Assembly: GCA_037443545.1 (NCBI GenBank)
Contig: JBBIOD010000004.1
Coordinates: 24,326-88,325 of the forward strand
Reading direction: 5' to 3'
DNA length: 64,000 bases
From: JASEGV01 sp037443545
GTDB taxonomy: Bacteria > Bacteroidota > Ignavibacteria > UBA10030 > BY39
The stretch's first letter is position 1, and each line of letters starts with the position of its first letter. The notes under the pieces were generated by a model that saw only the letters and a program-made list of their open reading frames with translations, was not told the origin of the DNA and ran no database searches. Position numbers and translations under genes: made by a program. Positions 1 to 9,681 of this stretch are shown piece by piece.

Positions 1-2751
1 TCGGCGCTTGTTTATCCTCACCAACTGTTCAGAAAATATAAAAACGGCGCTTCAGAGGTGGTTACTTTATTGGACAGTGTGCCGGTGTTATCGATCGACG
101 TTGCCTTGCCGAATGCTTCTTTGGTAAAAATCTTCCCGCTGCTATCCGATTTTAAAAGGCAAGCTGATTACGAAATTGATTTTGTTGATAACGTTCTTTT
201 AATCGCCCGCAAAAATCATTTGAAACGAACTGCGAAGGCTGACTATCCGGTTTGGTTGGGAATTACTTTGAACACTCAAATATTTCGTATTCTTGATGAA
301 TACCGGGTTGAAAAAAATTACTCGCCGTCGGGATTAGTAACAACCGAAGAACAAAAAAATTTTAAACTAACGATAGGTGTGGGGAATACAAAAAAAGAAA
401 CAATCGAATTGGTAAAGCACTCAATCCAAAATTCAGACTTACTGATTGAAAAAAGAAAAAGTCGGATGGAAAAATTGCTGCGTGATACACGCATCAAAAC
501 ACAAAACGATCGTTTCAACCGTGCTTTGATGTGGGCAAAAATTTCGATGGATGCGTTAATTATGAATCAAGTAACAAAAGGGATATTCGCGGGGCTTCCA
601 TGGTTTAACAATTATTGGGGGAGAGATTCTTTCATATCGTTGCCTGGGTCTTCGCTAGTTACAGGAAGTTTTGCAGAAGCGCGCAAAATTTTAACTTCGT
701 TTGCAGCGTTTCAAGAAAAAGATAAAACCAACACGAATTACGGCAGGATTCCAAACATCATTACAACAACGCACAAGTCGTACAACACTGCCGACGGCAC
801 ACCGCGCTTTGTTATTGCCGCACTCGAGTACTACAAATATTCCGGAGATAAAAATTTTGTGGATGAAATTTTTCCCGTCATCCAGATGTCAATTGAAGGA
901 ACGTTGAAGCACCACTCCGACAAATATATATTTTTAGTTCACGGCGACGAGGAAACATGGATGGATGCAGTCGGGCCCGATGGTCCCTGGACACCGCGAG
1001 GTGATCGTTCTAATGATGTTCAGGCATTATGGTATCAGCAATTACTCGCAGGCGCCGAGTTTGCCAAACTATTGAAGAAGAATCAACTCGCAAATAAATG
1101 GAAAAAACTTGCAGAGGAATTGAAAAATAATTTCAATCAAGTTTTCGTTTCACCTGAAAATAATTCCATATACGACCACCTGAATGCCGATGGAACTGCT
1201 GATACAAAACTTCGTTCGAATCAAATCTTTTGCGCTCCTATTCTGGACGAAGAAACGCGTGCAAATGTTTTGGCTAATATTGTAACCAATCTTACATACG
1301 TCTATGGTGTTGGATCGCTTAATCAGTTCGATGAACAATTTCATCCGTATCATCAGAATCTTCCTTACTATGTAAAAGACGCCGCGTATCATCAAGGCAT
1401 AGTTTGGACTTGGTTGAGCGGGGAAGTGATTTCGGAGTTGTGCAGATTTGAAAAGCAGGAAAAAGCATTTCAGCTAACCGATAATTTAGTCCATCAAATA
1501 ATTAACCGTGGTGCGGTGGGAACTATTTCAGAACTTTTAGATGCTCATCCACGTAGGGGCGCAAATGAACCGGATGTTTCAGGAACATTTACGCAAGCTT
1601 GGAGCTTAGCGGAATTCATCAGAAATGTGTATCAGGATTTTATCGGAGTGAAATTCGACTTCAAAGATAAGCGTATCGTGTATATAAAGCCTCGGTTACC
1701 AGAGGCACTTGGGAACATCGATGCAACGATTAAATTCGGCGATGAATCGTTTCTGCTGTCGGTTTCAAAAAGAACTAAATATTCGGTGCAAATTTCAAGT
1801 GTGAATACCAAAAAGCCGATAACAATAAACTTAGATTTGCGAATGACTTCAAACGAGGTTGCTAAAATTAATTCAGTGATTCAGCCCAAATCCGATTTTA
1901 TTGCGACGATTGACGAAACAGGACAAACGCTGGTAAAAGTAAATCCTGAAACTATGAGACCGGATATCAATATTATATTCCAACCGATTCCTTACGAAAA
2001 TATTTTTACCAAAATAGAATTTGCATCGCCAGCGATTTTAGACGAATACACGGTTATGCGGGCTCCCGAATATACGCTGCTTAATAATTTTGAAATCAAA
2101 AAATCAAACAGTTCAGCCATGGTGTTATTTGAAATTGATGATCCAATCGGCGATGATAAGGGGAACGGAAACTATACTTATCCACTCAATCCGAATTTTC
2201 ATAAAGGAATTTTAGATATAGTAAATTTCAAAGTTACCTACGACGACGATAATGTTTATTTTAAATTGAGGTTTAACAAACTCGTTGATCCTGGATGGCA
2301 TCCGGAGTATGGTTTTCAATTAACTTATGCTGCAATAGCAATCGATCAGGATGGAATTACTAATTCAGGTAGAAGGGAGGTGGGGATGAACTCGAATTTT
2401 ATATTCGACTCCGATTTAGCATTTGAAAAAATAATTTATGTAGGGGGTGGCCTTCGGGTTGTTAATTCTGATGGAAAAAATTTAGCTCAATACATTCCTG
2501 TCGATAATGATGTGTTAAATCCTTTAGGAGATATTTCGACAGGGACTATCGAGTTTGCCTTACCACAAAAATATATAGGCATACCTGCTGAAAAGTGGCG
2601 GTTCACAGTGTTAATTGGGGGGCAAGATGACCACGGCGGTGCTGGAATGGGCAATTTCAGGAGTGTGGATGCGAAAGCCGGTGAGTGGTCGGGCGGAGGT
2701 AAAACCAATCCGAAATTACCAAATGTGTATGATGTTTTGAAGAGCTATTAA
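1..2751 (+). CDS. Glycogen debranching enzyme (amylo-alpha-1,6-glucosidase), 5' end cut by window
   Basis: The frame is open to base 1, so the true start lies outside; 916 residues are visible. The central part (about nt 520-1660) has the (alpha/alpha)6 debranching-enzyme signature: GLPWFNNYWGRDSF, then GRIPNII, a DEETWMDA segment and AYHQGIVWTW. This family removes alpha-1,6 branch glucose from glycogen or maltodextrin. From about nt 2130 to the end there is a second domain starting DDPIGDDKGNGNYTYP, which resembles the C-terminal DOMON-like domain of glucodextranases and probably binds sugar. That domain suggests export or surface location, but the N-terminus that would show a signal peptide is missing. 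A GH57 branching enzyme at 16957-18684 belongs to the same metabolism. The family call is firm; the C-terminal domain is recognised by pattern only. Confidence 0.85.
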   Translation, partial: SALVYPHQLFRKYKNGASEVVTLLDSVPVLSIDVALPNASLVKIFPLLSDFKRQADYEIDFVDNVLLIARKNHLKRTAKADYPVWLGITLNTQIFRILDEYRVEKNYSPSGLVTTEEQKNFKLTIGVGNTKKETIELVKHSIQNSDLLIEKRKSRMEKLLRDTRIKTQNDRFNRALMWAKISMDALIMNQVTKGIFAGLPWFNNYWGRDSFISLPGSSLVTGSFAEARKILTSFAAFQEKDKTNTNYGRIPNIITTTHKSYNTADGTPRFVIAALEYYKYSGDKNFVDEIFPVIQMSIEGTLKHHSDKYIFLVHGDEETWMDAVGPDGPWTPRGDRSNDVQALWYQQLLAGAEFAKLLKKNQLANKWKKLAEELKNNFNQVFVSPENNSIYDHLNADGTADTKLRSNQIFCAPILDEETRANVLANIVTNLTYVYGVGSLNQFDEQFHPYHQNLPYYVKDAAYHQGIVWTWLSGEVISELCRFEKQEKAFQLTDNLVHQIINRGAVGTISELLDAHPRRGANEPDVSGTFTQAWSLAEFIRNVYQDFIGVKFDFKDKRIVYIKPRLPEALGNIDATIKFGDESFLLSVSKRTKYSVQISSVNTKKPITINLDLRMTSNEVAKINSVIQPKSDFIATIDETGQTLVKVNPETMRPDINIIFQPIPYENIFTKIEFASPAILDEYTVMRAPEYTLLNNFEIKKSNSSAMVLFEIDDPIGDDKGNGNYTYPLNPNFHKGILDIVNFKVTYDDDNVYFKLRFNKLVDPGWHPEYGFQLTYAAIAIDQDGITNSGRREVGMNSNFIFDSDLAFEKIIYVGGGLRVVNSDGKNLAQYIPVDNDVLNPLGDISTGTIEFALPQKYIGIPAEKWRFTVLIGGQDDHGGAGMGNFRSVDAKAGEWSGGGKTNPKLPNVYDVLKSY

Positions 2752-2943
2752 GTCGATGTGTATTGTAGAATAACTTCCGAGTTTTTACTCTTAAGTTAGT
2801 GAGAAGTAAATTGGCAGTTTAGTTGAGCAACAAAGAATTGGTTCAACATCCAGGAATTTTATTGCTGTAATCAACTTTAAAAATAAATCGGACGCCTTCG
2901 ATCCGAATTGATATGGAATAAAAATATCGATTGAATTGTATTC

Positions 2944-5586
2944 CTACAAACTAAACCAATACGTTGCTTTAATCATAAAAATATTATCGGCATTTGCATC
3001 CAACAAGTTTGAAAAATCTCTTCCGAAATTCGTGTTTTCCGGGTCGCTGTTTTCTTCCCGGCTTTGTGTCCATACAAAAAATAATGTCGAGCCCGGCAAA
3101 TATTCCCACCTGAATACTGCATTACCGCGAAGCGATTTGAAATTGAATCCTTTCTGAATAGTAAATGTTTTTAAAGGGCCTGTCCCGTCGGGGTCAATCA
3201 AATAATTTTTGTCCTCATCCCTCACTACTGTCGAGCCGTTCTCACCGTAGTTATTAAAATCGAATGTGTTTGATCGTGAAAGCTCTTTGATGTTACTGTA
3301 TTTTCCCACCGTGAAATAGGGTTGGGCATACAACTGTAAACTAAGTGTTGGTGTAAACGTCCAGTTTAATCTTATGCTTGCTGAAATTGTTGTTCGATCT
3401 AACTTGCCAAATATATATCTCTTCCCGTACGTTGCGAATGCATTTTGGTCGGTTATTTCACCGAGATACTGAGCGATAGCGTGACTGAAACTGTATTCTG
3501 GGGAGAAATTAATATTTATATAAGAAGTTGGTTTCCAGCTCATACCGGTTCCAAAGTAAGTACCACTGCCCCCAAATTCGTTTTCGTTGTGTCCGGTATA
3601 AATATTAAAGACAGTTTGCTTACGTGAGTCGGTAAAACCGGAAATGTTAATTTCATAACTCGAAGGTGCAAGCATTTTCGGGCCGCCCCTTGTTCGTTGA
3701 ATATCGGTAGATTTCGTTGAGTAGAAAACCTGTCCATTGACTCCCCAATAATTTAGAAAGGTACAATTATATCCGACGAAAAATAATTCCATAGTTTTGT
3801 CGCCACCGAAATCATAGCTTCGTGCAGTAGAAATAAAAATCGATTTAGATCTGGAAAAATTATCCGGTTCATACCATTGATATCCAACGAGTATATGTCC
3901 GTTTAGTTGGTCGGCTCTGTAAAGATATCCCAAATCGTTCACATCGAAGGCAGGAGATATAAATCCAAAAGCAGAATTGAACATCCAATTACCTTTTTGT
4001 TTGTTAAGGGCAAACCTGCCCGCCGAACCGGAGAGCGAAATTGCATTGCTATCCAACGTTATATAATTTGCATCGGGCCGCTGGAAGTAACGCTGCGGCG
4101 ACTTTTGCAGAGATAATATCCTGTCTTTTGTTCCTGCTGCATAACTAAATCCAACCCATCCGGTTGTTACCCAAGTTCGATCGTCGTCAAGGAAAAACCA
4201 GCCGTCGCTTGCCACAGTATAGTGCCTGCGGTTTAATAATCCGGTTAAATCTTTGTTCCGCAAGTCTCTCTCGACTGCAGTCAGTAAATAACCGATTCCG
4301 TAATAACCGTCGTTAAATTCATACTGTGTCCTGCCGACTCCGTAAAACGCAAGGGGCTCAACTTCTTCTCTGGTTCGCGCTCTGTCATTTTCTACATCAG
4401 CAATTTCCTTTTGAGTTACGGCAGTAAGAATTCCTAACGACTGCTCACTATTAAGTTTTCCACTAATTTTTGCCGCTCCGAGAATTGTGGTTTGATTAGG
4501 GACATTATTAAAACCGTTCAGATATCTTGAGGGAGCTTTCCCTATTCTGCGACTGTAAAAGAATTGTGGATTACTCCAATTAAAACCCGCATTGTTGTTG
4601 GCGCCTCCTCTCCCGAAATTAAAAATGTTCGAGCCTTCGATGAAGAAAGGTCGCTTCTCGCTGTAATAAGTTTCAAAAGCCGATAGGTTGACTTCGGCAG
4701 GGTCAACTTCAACCTGGCCAAAGTCGGGGTTGATAGTTGCATCCACGGTGATGTTGCTGCCGATCCCGATTTTAAAATCGGCGCCGATATTTTTGGGATA
4801 GTTCGTTCCATCGTTAAACGGATCGCCCTTAACAAAATTTTTTGTAAATTCTCCCCCCGAAACAACGTACGGTGTAATTTCAAATCGTGAAGGGGGAGAA
4901 ATATTTTTTATTCCGTTTAGGTAAGCAAATCGGGAAACGAATCCGCTTTCCTTCTTTGGCACCATCACATAAAAATCGCTTTCATTGTTTCGTGCTATCT
5001 CTCTTAAAAAATTCACGCCCCAAACATATTCATTCTTTTTTGTAAATCTGAGTTGCGAATATGGTATCCTCATTTCTACACACCATCCTTGATCATCAAT
5101 ACTTACACCGCGATCCCACACTCCGTCCCACGTATCATCGCTCCACGAATCGTTATAAAAAGTTCCATCACCGATTGAGCCGACAGGATTTACACCAAAG
5201 TAATAGGCTGTTCGTCTGTCGAGGTAAGAATCTATTGAAACGTATAACCAATCAGATTTTGGTGAATTGTCACGGCGAGCCAATAGTCCTGTTATCGAAT
5301 CGGGTGAAGAGTCATACATCCTTGCACTGACATATAAAGCATTATCATCGTAACTAATCCAAAATTCTGTGCGTTGAGTAGGTTTTGCTCCTTCTGTTGG
5401 TTCACTCTGTATAAAATCATCTAATCCCTTTGTCCGGTAAAGTTCTTCGGACAACTTTCCATCAATGATTAGTGGATGATTCAATCGGGTAGCGGTAACC
5501 GACTTTGATTCTACCGGACTTTGATTAAAGCCGTGTGTTTGTAAAAGAAAAAATAATAGAGTAATAAGAATAGCTACAATTTTCAT
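2944..5586 (-). CDS. DUF5916 outer-membrane protein with N-terminal CBM9-like domain
   Basis: Start chosen at 5586, where an ATG begins a clean signal peptide (MKIVAILITLLFFLLQ), rather than the upstream start at 5634, which would add 16 residues before it. After the signal peptide comes a CBM9/DOMON-like module (PLIIDGKLSEELYRTKG, then ISYDDNALYVSARMYD), followed by the DUF5916 region and a long beta-strand-rich part ending in an aromatic residue plus Leu (YWFSL), typical of outer-membrane barrels. The motif DFGQVEVDPAEVNLSAFE-YYSEKRPFF is characteristic of DUF5916. The substrate is unknown; a surface carbohydrate-binding role is inferred from the CBM9-like module. It converges with the debranching gene and is divergent from the gene at 5731. 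Confidence 0.85.
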   Translation of the reverse strand: MKIVAILITLLFFLLQTHGFNQSPVESKSVTATRLNHPLIIDGKLSEELYRTKGLDDFIQSEPTEGAKPTQRTEFWISYDDNALYVSARMYDSSPDSITGLLARRDNSPKSDWLYVSIDSYLDRRTAYYFGVNPVGSIGDGTFYNDSWSDDTWDGVWDRGVSIDDQGWCVEMRIPYSQLRFTKKNEYVWGVNFLREIARNNESDFYVMVPKKESGFVSRFAYLNGIKNISPPSRFEITPYVVSGGEFTKNFVKGDPFNDGTNYPKNIGADFKIGIGSNITVDATINPDFGQVEVDPAEVNLSAFETYYSEKRPFFIEGSNIFNFGRGGANNNAGFNWSNPQFFYSRRIGKAPSRYLNGFNNVPNQTTILGAAKISGKLNSEQSLGILTAVTQKEIADVENDRARTREEVEPLAFYGVGRTQYEFNDGYYGIGYLLTAVERDLRNKDLTGLLNRRHYTVASDGWFFLDDDRTWVTTGWVGFSYAAGTKDRILSLQKSPQRYFQRPDANYITLDSNAISLSGSAGRFALNKQKGNWMFNSAFGFISPAFDVNDLGYLYRADQLNGHILVGYQWYEPDNFSRSKSIFISTARSYDFGGDKTMELFFVGYNCTFLNYWGVNGQVFYSTKSTDIQRTRGGPKMLAPSSYEINISGFTDSRKQTVFNIYTGHNENEFGGSGTYFGTGMSWKPTSYININFSPEYSFSHAIAQYLGEITDQNAFATYGKRYIFGKLDRTTISASIRLNWTFTPTLSLQLYAQPYFTVGKYSNIKELSRSNTFDFNNYGENGSTVVRDEDKNYLIDPDGTGPLKTFTIQKGFNFKSLRGNAVFRWEYLPGSTLFFVWTQSREENSDPENTNFGRDFSNLLDANADNIFMIKATYWFSL

Positions 5587-5667
5587 ATTGGATTTTCCGA
5601 TTATTTTAAAATCTAAACTTACTACGACAAGCATAGTAGTTTGTTACAAAATAAAAGAATAATTTGT

Positions 5668-5696
5668 TTGGAATATTGTTCAAGATTTAATATATT
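5668..5696 (+). promoter_or_regulatory. Candidate sigma70-type promoter
   Basis: TTGGAA (5668-5673), 17-bp spacer, TATATT (5691-5696), about 27 nt of leader to the ATG at 5731. Spacing is identical to the other promoters listed here. Confidence 0.45.
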
Positions 5697-5730
5697 CAAC
5701 AAAAAATTATAAACAATTATTGGAGGGAAT

Positions 5731-6570
5731 ATGTTGACAACTCGATTCGTTAAGAAATTTACTTTTGTTCTTTTTTTCTTTTTAATGCAAGCGTCGTCGC
5801 AGGAAACGTTTAAATTGGAACATAAGTTTGAAGGAGGAAAAACTTACCACTATAAAGATATTGTTTCCTCCAAAGTTATACAAGAAATGATGGGCACCGA
5901 ATCGAGGGTGGATACTAAAAGCGAGTTCGTTCATAAATTAGTTGTTGATTCTGTATCCGCGAATGGGGATGTGGTGTTAATTATATCTTTCGATTCAGCA
6001 CGCGTATCGCTTCAACAGAAAAAATTGGACACAACCATCGTTGTGAACGAAATAATAGGGAAGAGAAAAAAAATTACGTTGTCTAAATTAGGAAAAGTGG
6101 AACATAAGGTAGTCATCGACAAAATTAAACTGGGTAAAGATATGACCGGTGAAGTTATTAATGAAGCAATTTCTTTCCCGATATTTACAGATAGAGAAAT
6201 AAAAATTGGAGATAAGTGGACATCAACTTCCATCGATACGGTGGAAATGATGGGAAGTAAAATGCCACTAAAAACCAATGCCTCATACACGATCGCAAAA
6301 AAAGAAACAAAACTCGGACATGAGTGTTTGAAGATAGAATATCAAGCCGAAACCGAAAGCGAAGGAAAAACAACAATGCAGGGTGTCGAGCTATATATCG
6401 AAACTTCTGGAGATATCGAAGGAAATATCTATTTTGATCCGAAAGCGGGTTTGGTTATTTATGAAGAAGTTGAAACAGATATATCCACAACTCTGGCAAC
6501 TACAGGTCCGCAATCGATGATGATACCAATTACGCAAACATCAAAATTAAAGAGAACGATTGTGCAGTAA
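5731..6570 (+). CDS. Secreted protein of unknown function (DUF6263-like)
   Basis: 279 residues. A strong Shine-Dalgarno GGAGGG at 5722-5727 supports the ATG. Residues 1-23 form a signal peptide ending near SSQ. The rest is beta-rich and hydrophilic with alternating strands (YHYKDIV, VDSVSANGDVVLII, IKIGDKWTS, ECLKIEYQAE, FDPKAGLVIYEE). This pattern is seen in periplasmic proteins of the DUF6263 kind in Bacteroidota-related genomes, where the function is not known. No catalytic motif is visible. It has its own promoter and stands alone between two leftward genes. Confidence 0.7.
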   Translation: MLTTRFVKKFTFVLFFFLMQASSQETFKLEHKFEGGKTYHYKDIVSSKVIQEMMGTESRVDTKSEFVHKLVVDSVSANGDVVLIISFDSARVSLQQKKLDTTIVVNEIIGKRKKITLSKLGKVEHKVVIDKIKLGKDMTGEVINEAISFPIFTDREIKIGDKWTSTSIDTVEMMGSKMPLKTNASYTIAKKETKLGHECLKIEYQAETESEGKTTMQGVELYIETSGDIEGNIYFDPKAGLVIYEEVETDISTTLATTGPQSMMIPITQTSKLKRTIVQ

Positions 6571-6622
6571 GTCGGATGTATACAAAAATCTGACGAACGA
6601 ATCGTGATTTGAATAATTCGAT

Positions 6623-6644
6623 GAGACGCCCGATGGGTCGTCTC
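6623..6644. repeat. Hairpin palindrome
   Basis: GAGACG-CCC-GAT-GGG-T-CGTCTC: outer 6-bp and inner 3-bp stems with one bulged T and a 3-nt loop. No T-run follows on the + strand, so it is a poor terminator for the gene ending at 6570. It could be a REP-like element. Confidence 0.45.
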
Positions 6645-6731
6645 GCCTTGATATACAAAACATTTTGATTAAATCGGGACGATGCGATGCACGCACGATA
6701 ACAATCGGGGGCTCCGCATTCTAACATTCAT

Positions 6732-6760
6732 TGTAGGTCGACGAGTCCCGTCCATCTACA
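6732..6760. repeat. Imperfect palindrome
   Basis: TGTAGGTCGACG and CGTCCATCTACA flank a 5-nt loop, pairing with a few mismatches. It resembles a decayed REP-type intergenic palindrome. Confidence 0.4.
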
Positions 6761-6805
6761 GCGCCGCTGTGGCATGTAAACAAAATCCGACATACAAGCA
6801 CGAAT

Positions 6806-6838
6806 AAAAAAAGCCGATTCCTTTTTCAAGAAATCGGC
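6806..6838 (-). terminator. Intrinsic terminator of ackA
   Basis: On the minus strand GCCGATT (6838-6832) pairs with AATCGGC (6819-6813), followed directly by seven T (6812-6806). It lies 55 bp past the ackA stop. Confidence 0.8.
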
Positions 6839-6892
6839 GCTTCCATAATAACATACTCCACTGCTCCAATTATCCAATGGTCAAATAATTCC

Positions 6893-8140
6893 TTACCATC
6901 TTCTCGGAACATTTTTTACACACCTAACTGTATCGCGTGCAATGAGCAACTCTTCGTTAGTCGGAATAACATAAGCTTTTAATTTCGATTCGGGTTTTGT
7001 TATGATCCCTTCTTTTCCACCGATAGTTTTGTTGTTTGCTTTTTCATCCAATTCTAAACCAAAGAACTCTAATCCTTTGCAAATGCGTTTGCGGATTTCA
7101 GAACTGTTCTCGCCAATACCACCAGCAAAGACAATCGAATCAGCTCCGTTCATACCGGCGAGGTAGGCGCCAATATACTTACGAGCACGTCCACAGAAGA
7201 TATCAATTGCGAGGCGTGCACGGCGGTCTTCGTGTTCTTTTTCTTCGGCGAGCAAATCGCGCATATCGTTCGTAAGTCCGGATAAACCTAACAGTCCCGA
7301 TTGCTTGTTTAATATAGCGTAGATTTCATTCATCGTCATACCTTCCTTGTGATGGAGGAACTCAATTATCGCAGTGTCCATATCGCCGCCGCGGGTTCCC
7401 ATAACTAATCCTTCGAGAGGTGTAAGTCCCATTGACGTATCGAATGAATCGCCATTCTTAATTGCACAGGCTGAGCATCCGTTACCAAGATGAAGCGTAA
7501 TTATATTAACTTTTTCTCTCTCGATGTTTGCTAATTGTCGGTAGCGGTATGCGATATACCTGTGAGAAGTACCATGGAATCCGTATTTACGGATTTTATG
7601 CCTGCGGTACAATTGATATGGAATTGCATACAGGTATGAAGTTTCGGGCATAGTGGAATGGAATGCTGTATCGAATACGGCAACTTGCGGAATGCCGGGG
7701 CCCAACAGTTCGCGTCCTGCTATAATTCCTTTTAGGTTTGCCGGGTTGTGCAAAGGTGCCAACTCGATGCAATCTTCGATTCCTTCAATTACTTCGTCGT
7801 TAATTAAAGTTGACATCGTAAATTTCTCGGCACCGTGAACCACGCGATGTCCGACCGCATGAATATCGGCAAGCGAATTAATCCCGTTCAATTTCGATTC
7901 GGGTGAAATTATCCATCGTAGAATAAAATCCAACGCCGACCTATGATCGCGAAGAGGTATTGCCTGTTTTATTTTGGGCTGACCTTCCACTTGTAAAGTA
8001 ATTAAAGCCTGGCTTCCGATACGTTCTAAGTAGCCACTTGCTATTCGTTTATCTTGATTTTTTTCAATGAGCTCTAAATCTGTTTTGATGATTTGAAATT
8101 TTACTGACGATGATCCACAGTTTATCACTAAAATATTCAT
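6893..8140 (-). CDS. ackA: Acetate kinase
   Basis: Catalyses acetyl phosphate + ADP = acetate + ATP in the cytoplasm. The start at 8140 is preferred over the ATG at 8152 because GGAG (8147-8150) sits seven bases upstream of it; the protein then begins MNILVINCGSSSVKF, the family's first phosphate-binding motif. Further signatures: VGHRVVHGAEKF, the substrate-site segment AVFDTAFHSTMP, GFHGTSHRY, LHLGNGCSACAI, MGTRGGDMD and FAGGIGENS. The length (415) is normal. No phosphotransacetylase gene is in the window. It ends at a clear terminator. Confidence 0.97.
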   Translation of the reverse strand: MNILVINCGSSSVKFQIIKTDLELIEKNQDKRIASGYLERIGSQALITLQVEGQPKIKQAIPLRDHRSALDFILRWIISPESKLNGINSLADIHAVGHRVVHGAEKFTMSTLINDEVIEGIEDCIELAPLHNPANLKGIIAGRELLGPGIPQVAVFDTAFHSTMPETSYLYAIPYQLYRRHKIRKYGFHGTSHRYIAYRYRQLANIEREKVNIITLHLGNGCSACAIKNGDSFDTSMGLTPLEGLVMGTRGGDMDTAIIEFLHHKEGMTMNEIYAILNKQSGLLGLSGLTNDMRDLLAEEKEHEDRRARLAIDIFCGRARKYIGAYLAGMNGADSIVFAGGIGENSSEIRKRICKGLEFFGLELDEKANNKTIGGKEGIITKPESKLKAYVIPTNEELLIARDTVRCVKNVPRRW

Positions 8141-8220
8141 TATTTTCTCCATTTATTTTTGTTTATCGAAAGGACTCTTGTAAGGTGATGGAGAAAGATA
8201 AGAAAATTTTTTGAAGAATG

Positions 8221-9666
8221 CTAAAAAGGTCTACTCATTCTAAAAAATACCCTTACCGGAGATTTTACATCTGTTTTCCATGCAAAACCCAAATGATATT
8301 TCCCATCTCGTGAACCGATTGCAAACCCTAAATCGCTTTTTAATGAATTGATTTGAAAGGCATCAAACCCCTCAGAAAAAGTAACGTAATCAGCTACGTC
8401 GTTAATATAACCGGCGTTGTATAATAAAATTAAATTCATATTACTCAACATTGAAAATGGGAACCCCGTATCGTCGCTGAACATTTTCCCATTGACTACA
8501 TATTCCATATTTGCAAGTAATAACCGGTTACCTCTAAATTCTTTATACATATATGCGGGGAGGGTGCTTATACCGCCAAGTTCGTATGCACGTTGAACTG
8601 GTAAAATCCCATCCGATGTGGCTGCTCTGAACCGGAAATTTATATTATCGTATTTTCCGATTGGTTGATACCTGCGCACATCAAAAACGTATCTATTGAA
8701 TTCATAATCGCCTTTAAAAGATTTGCCGGCAAATTCTCCTGTGAACGAGATACTCCATCCGGCAAGGTGAAGTTTGCGATCATCTAGCTTGTGCAAATCG
8801 ACAGCGAGTATCAGACTCTGGATTTTTCCATCGTTTATTTTCGGATTAGTTCGAAAAGATTTTTTGCTACGGAATAAAGACCAGTTAACATTATTATACA
8901 ATGAGGCATATTCGTCGTTAAGAAACGAAATTTTAAGTTGCATATCGGCTAATGGGTTTCGTGTGTAATATCCAACCCAAGTCGAAAAACCTGAACGCAA
9001 AAAGTAATCGCGGTAATCGTAGCGGAGTAATATAGCATTAAGAGTGTTTTCCAAATTTCCAGTAAGCCACTGATCGCGTGTATCTACGAGATTGTGTCCT
9101 TCAATTCCAAATTCAAAAAGTCTATCATCGAATCCAAACTGCTGCGAAGCACCGGATTGGTATTCCCATTTGTGAACTCCGAATCCATAGCCGATTGACC
9201 CAAACAAAGCAAATTTTCTTTCCCTGTCCCAGAAAAATTTGTGCGGCGACTGTATGCCGAGAAATAATCCTTCAACACGATTATATCGGAAAAGAAATTT
9301 ATCATATAAATTATCCGTTGTTATTTTTGTTGAGTTATTACGAGGAATTCCGCGATCGATTGGAAACGCGTATAAGCTAAATCGTTCCGCTTGCGGAAAA
9401 TTAAACTCTGCCGTTTCTTTTTCGCCGGCGCAACTTTCGTAATCGTTACGGTCGGTTTCATAATCCTCTTCACCCATTGATTCATCATCGTATATTTTGA
9501 CTCCTAATTCCCGTTCAATTTGTGCGAAAACATCTTTAACTATGTTGTCAACCCGATTTCTGATATTTCTTTTTTTTGTTTCCGACGTGGAGTCTTGTGC
9601 AAAACTTTCATTAACCAAAAAGGTAAAAAGGAGTAAGAAAGTGAATAAAGTTGTGGTTCTTATCAT
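8221..9666 (-). CDS. Outer-membrane beta-barrel protein, Omp85/surface-antigen-like
   Basis: 481 residues with a signal peptide (cleavage near SFAQ). After an acidic linker it is strand-rich up to a terminal Phe (FRMSRPF). The segment RAYELGGISTLPAYMYKEF followed by GNRLLLANMEYV matches the pattern at the end of the Omp85/D15 surface-antigen barrel (LGG...LRGY...G-R...N-EYR). No POTRA domains are evident, so this is not BamA itself. It follows the four-repeat protein after a 15-bp gap, with a GGAGAAATT-ATG start context, so the two are probably one operon and may act at the same surface. Substrate unknown. Confidence 0.7.
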   Translation of the reverse strand: MIRTTTLFTFLLLFTFLVNESFAQDSTSETKKRNIRNRVDNIVKDVFAQIERELGVKIYDDESMGEEDYETDRNDYESCAGEKETAEFNFPQAERFSLYAFPIDRGIPRNNSTKITTDNLYDKFLFRYNRVEGLFLGIQSPHKFFWDRERKFALFGSIGYGFGVHKWEYQSGASQQFGFDDRLFEFGIEGHNLVDTRDQWLTGNLENTLNAILLRYDYRDYFLRSGFSTWVGYYTRNPLADMQLKISFLNDEYASLYNNVNWSLFRSKKSFRTNPKINDGKIQSLILAVDLHKLDDRKLHLAGWSISFTGEFAGKSFKGDYEFNRYVFDVRRYQPIGKYDNINFRFRAATSDGILPVQRAYELGGISTLPAYMYKEFRGNRLLLANMEYVVNGKMFSDDTGFPFSMLSNMNLILLYNAGYINDVADYVTFSEGFDAFQINSLKSDLGFAIGSRDGKYHLGFAWKTDVKSPVRVFFRMSRPF

Positions 9667-9681
9667 AATTTCTCCGTCTAA

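Larger units (their letters stand above)
6571..6892. other. 322-bp gene-free gap with palindromes
   Basis: Separates two convergent genes. It holds two imperfect palindromes (6623-6644, 6732-6760) and the ackA terminator (6806-6838). No ORF with coding character, tRNA or riboswitch was seen. It is visibly richer in G and C than the other gaps. Confidence 0.6.

Noticed and set aside
5587..5634. Extended N-terminus of the DUF5916 protein
   Set aside because: It would put 16 residues before a normal signal peptide; the internal ATG at 5586 fits better.
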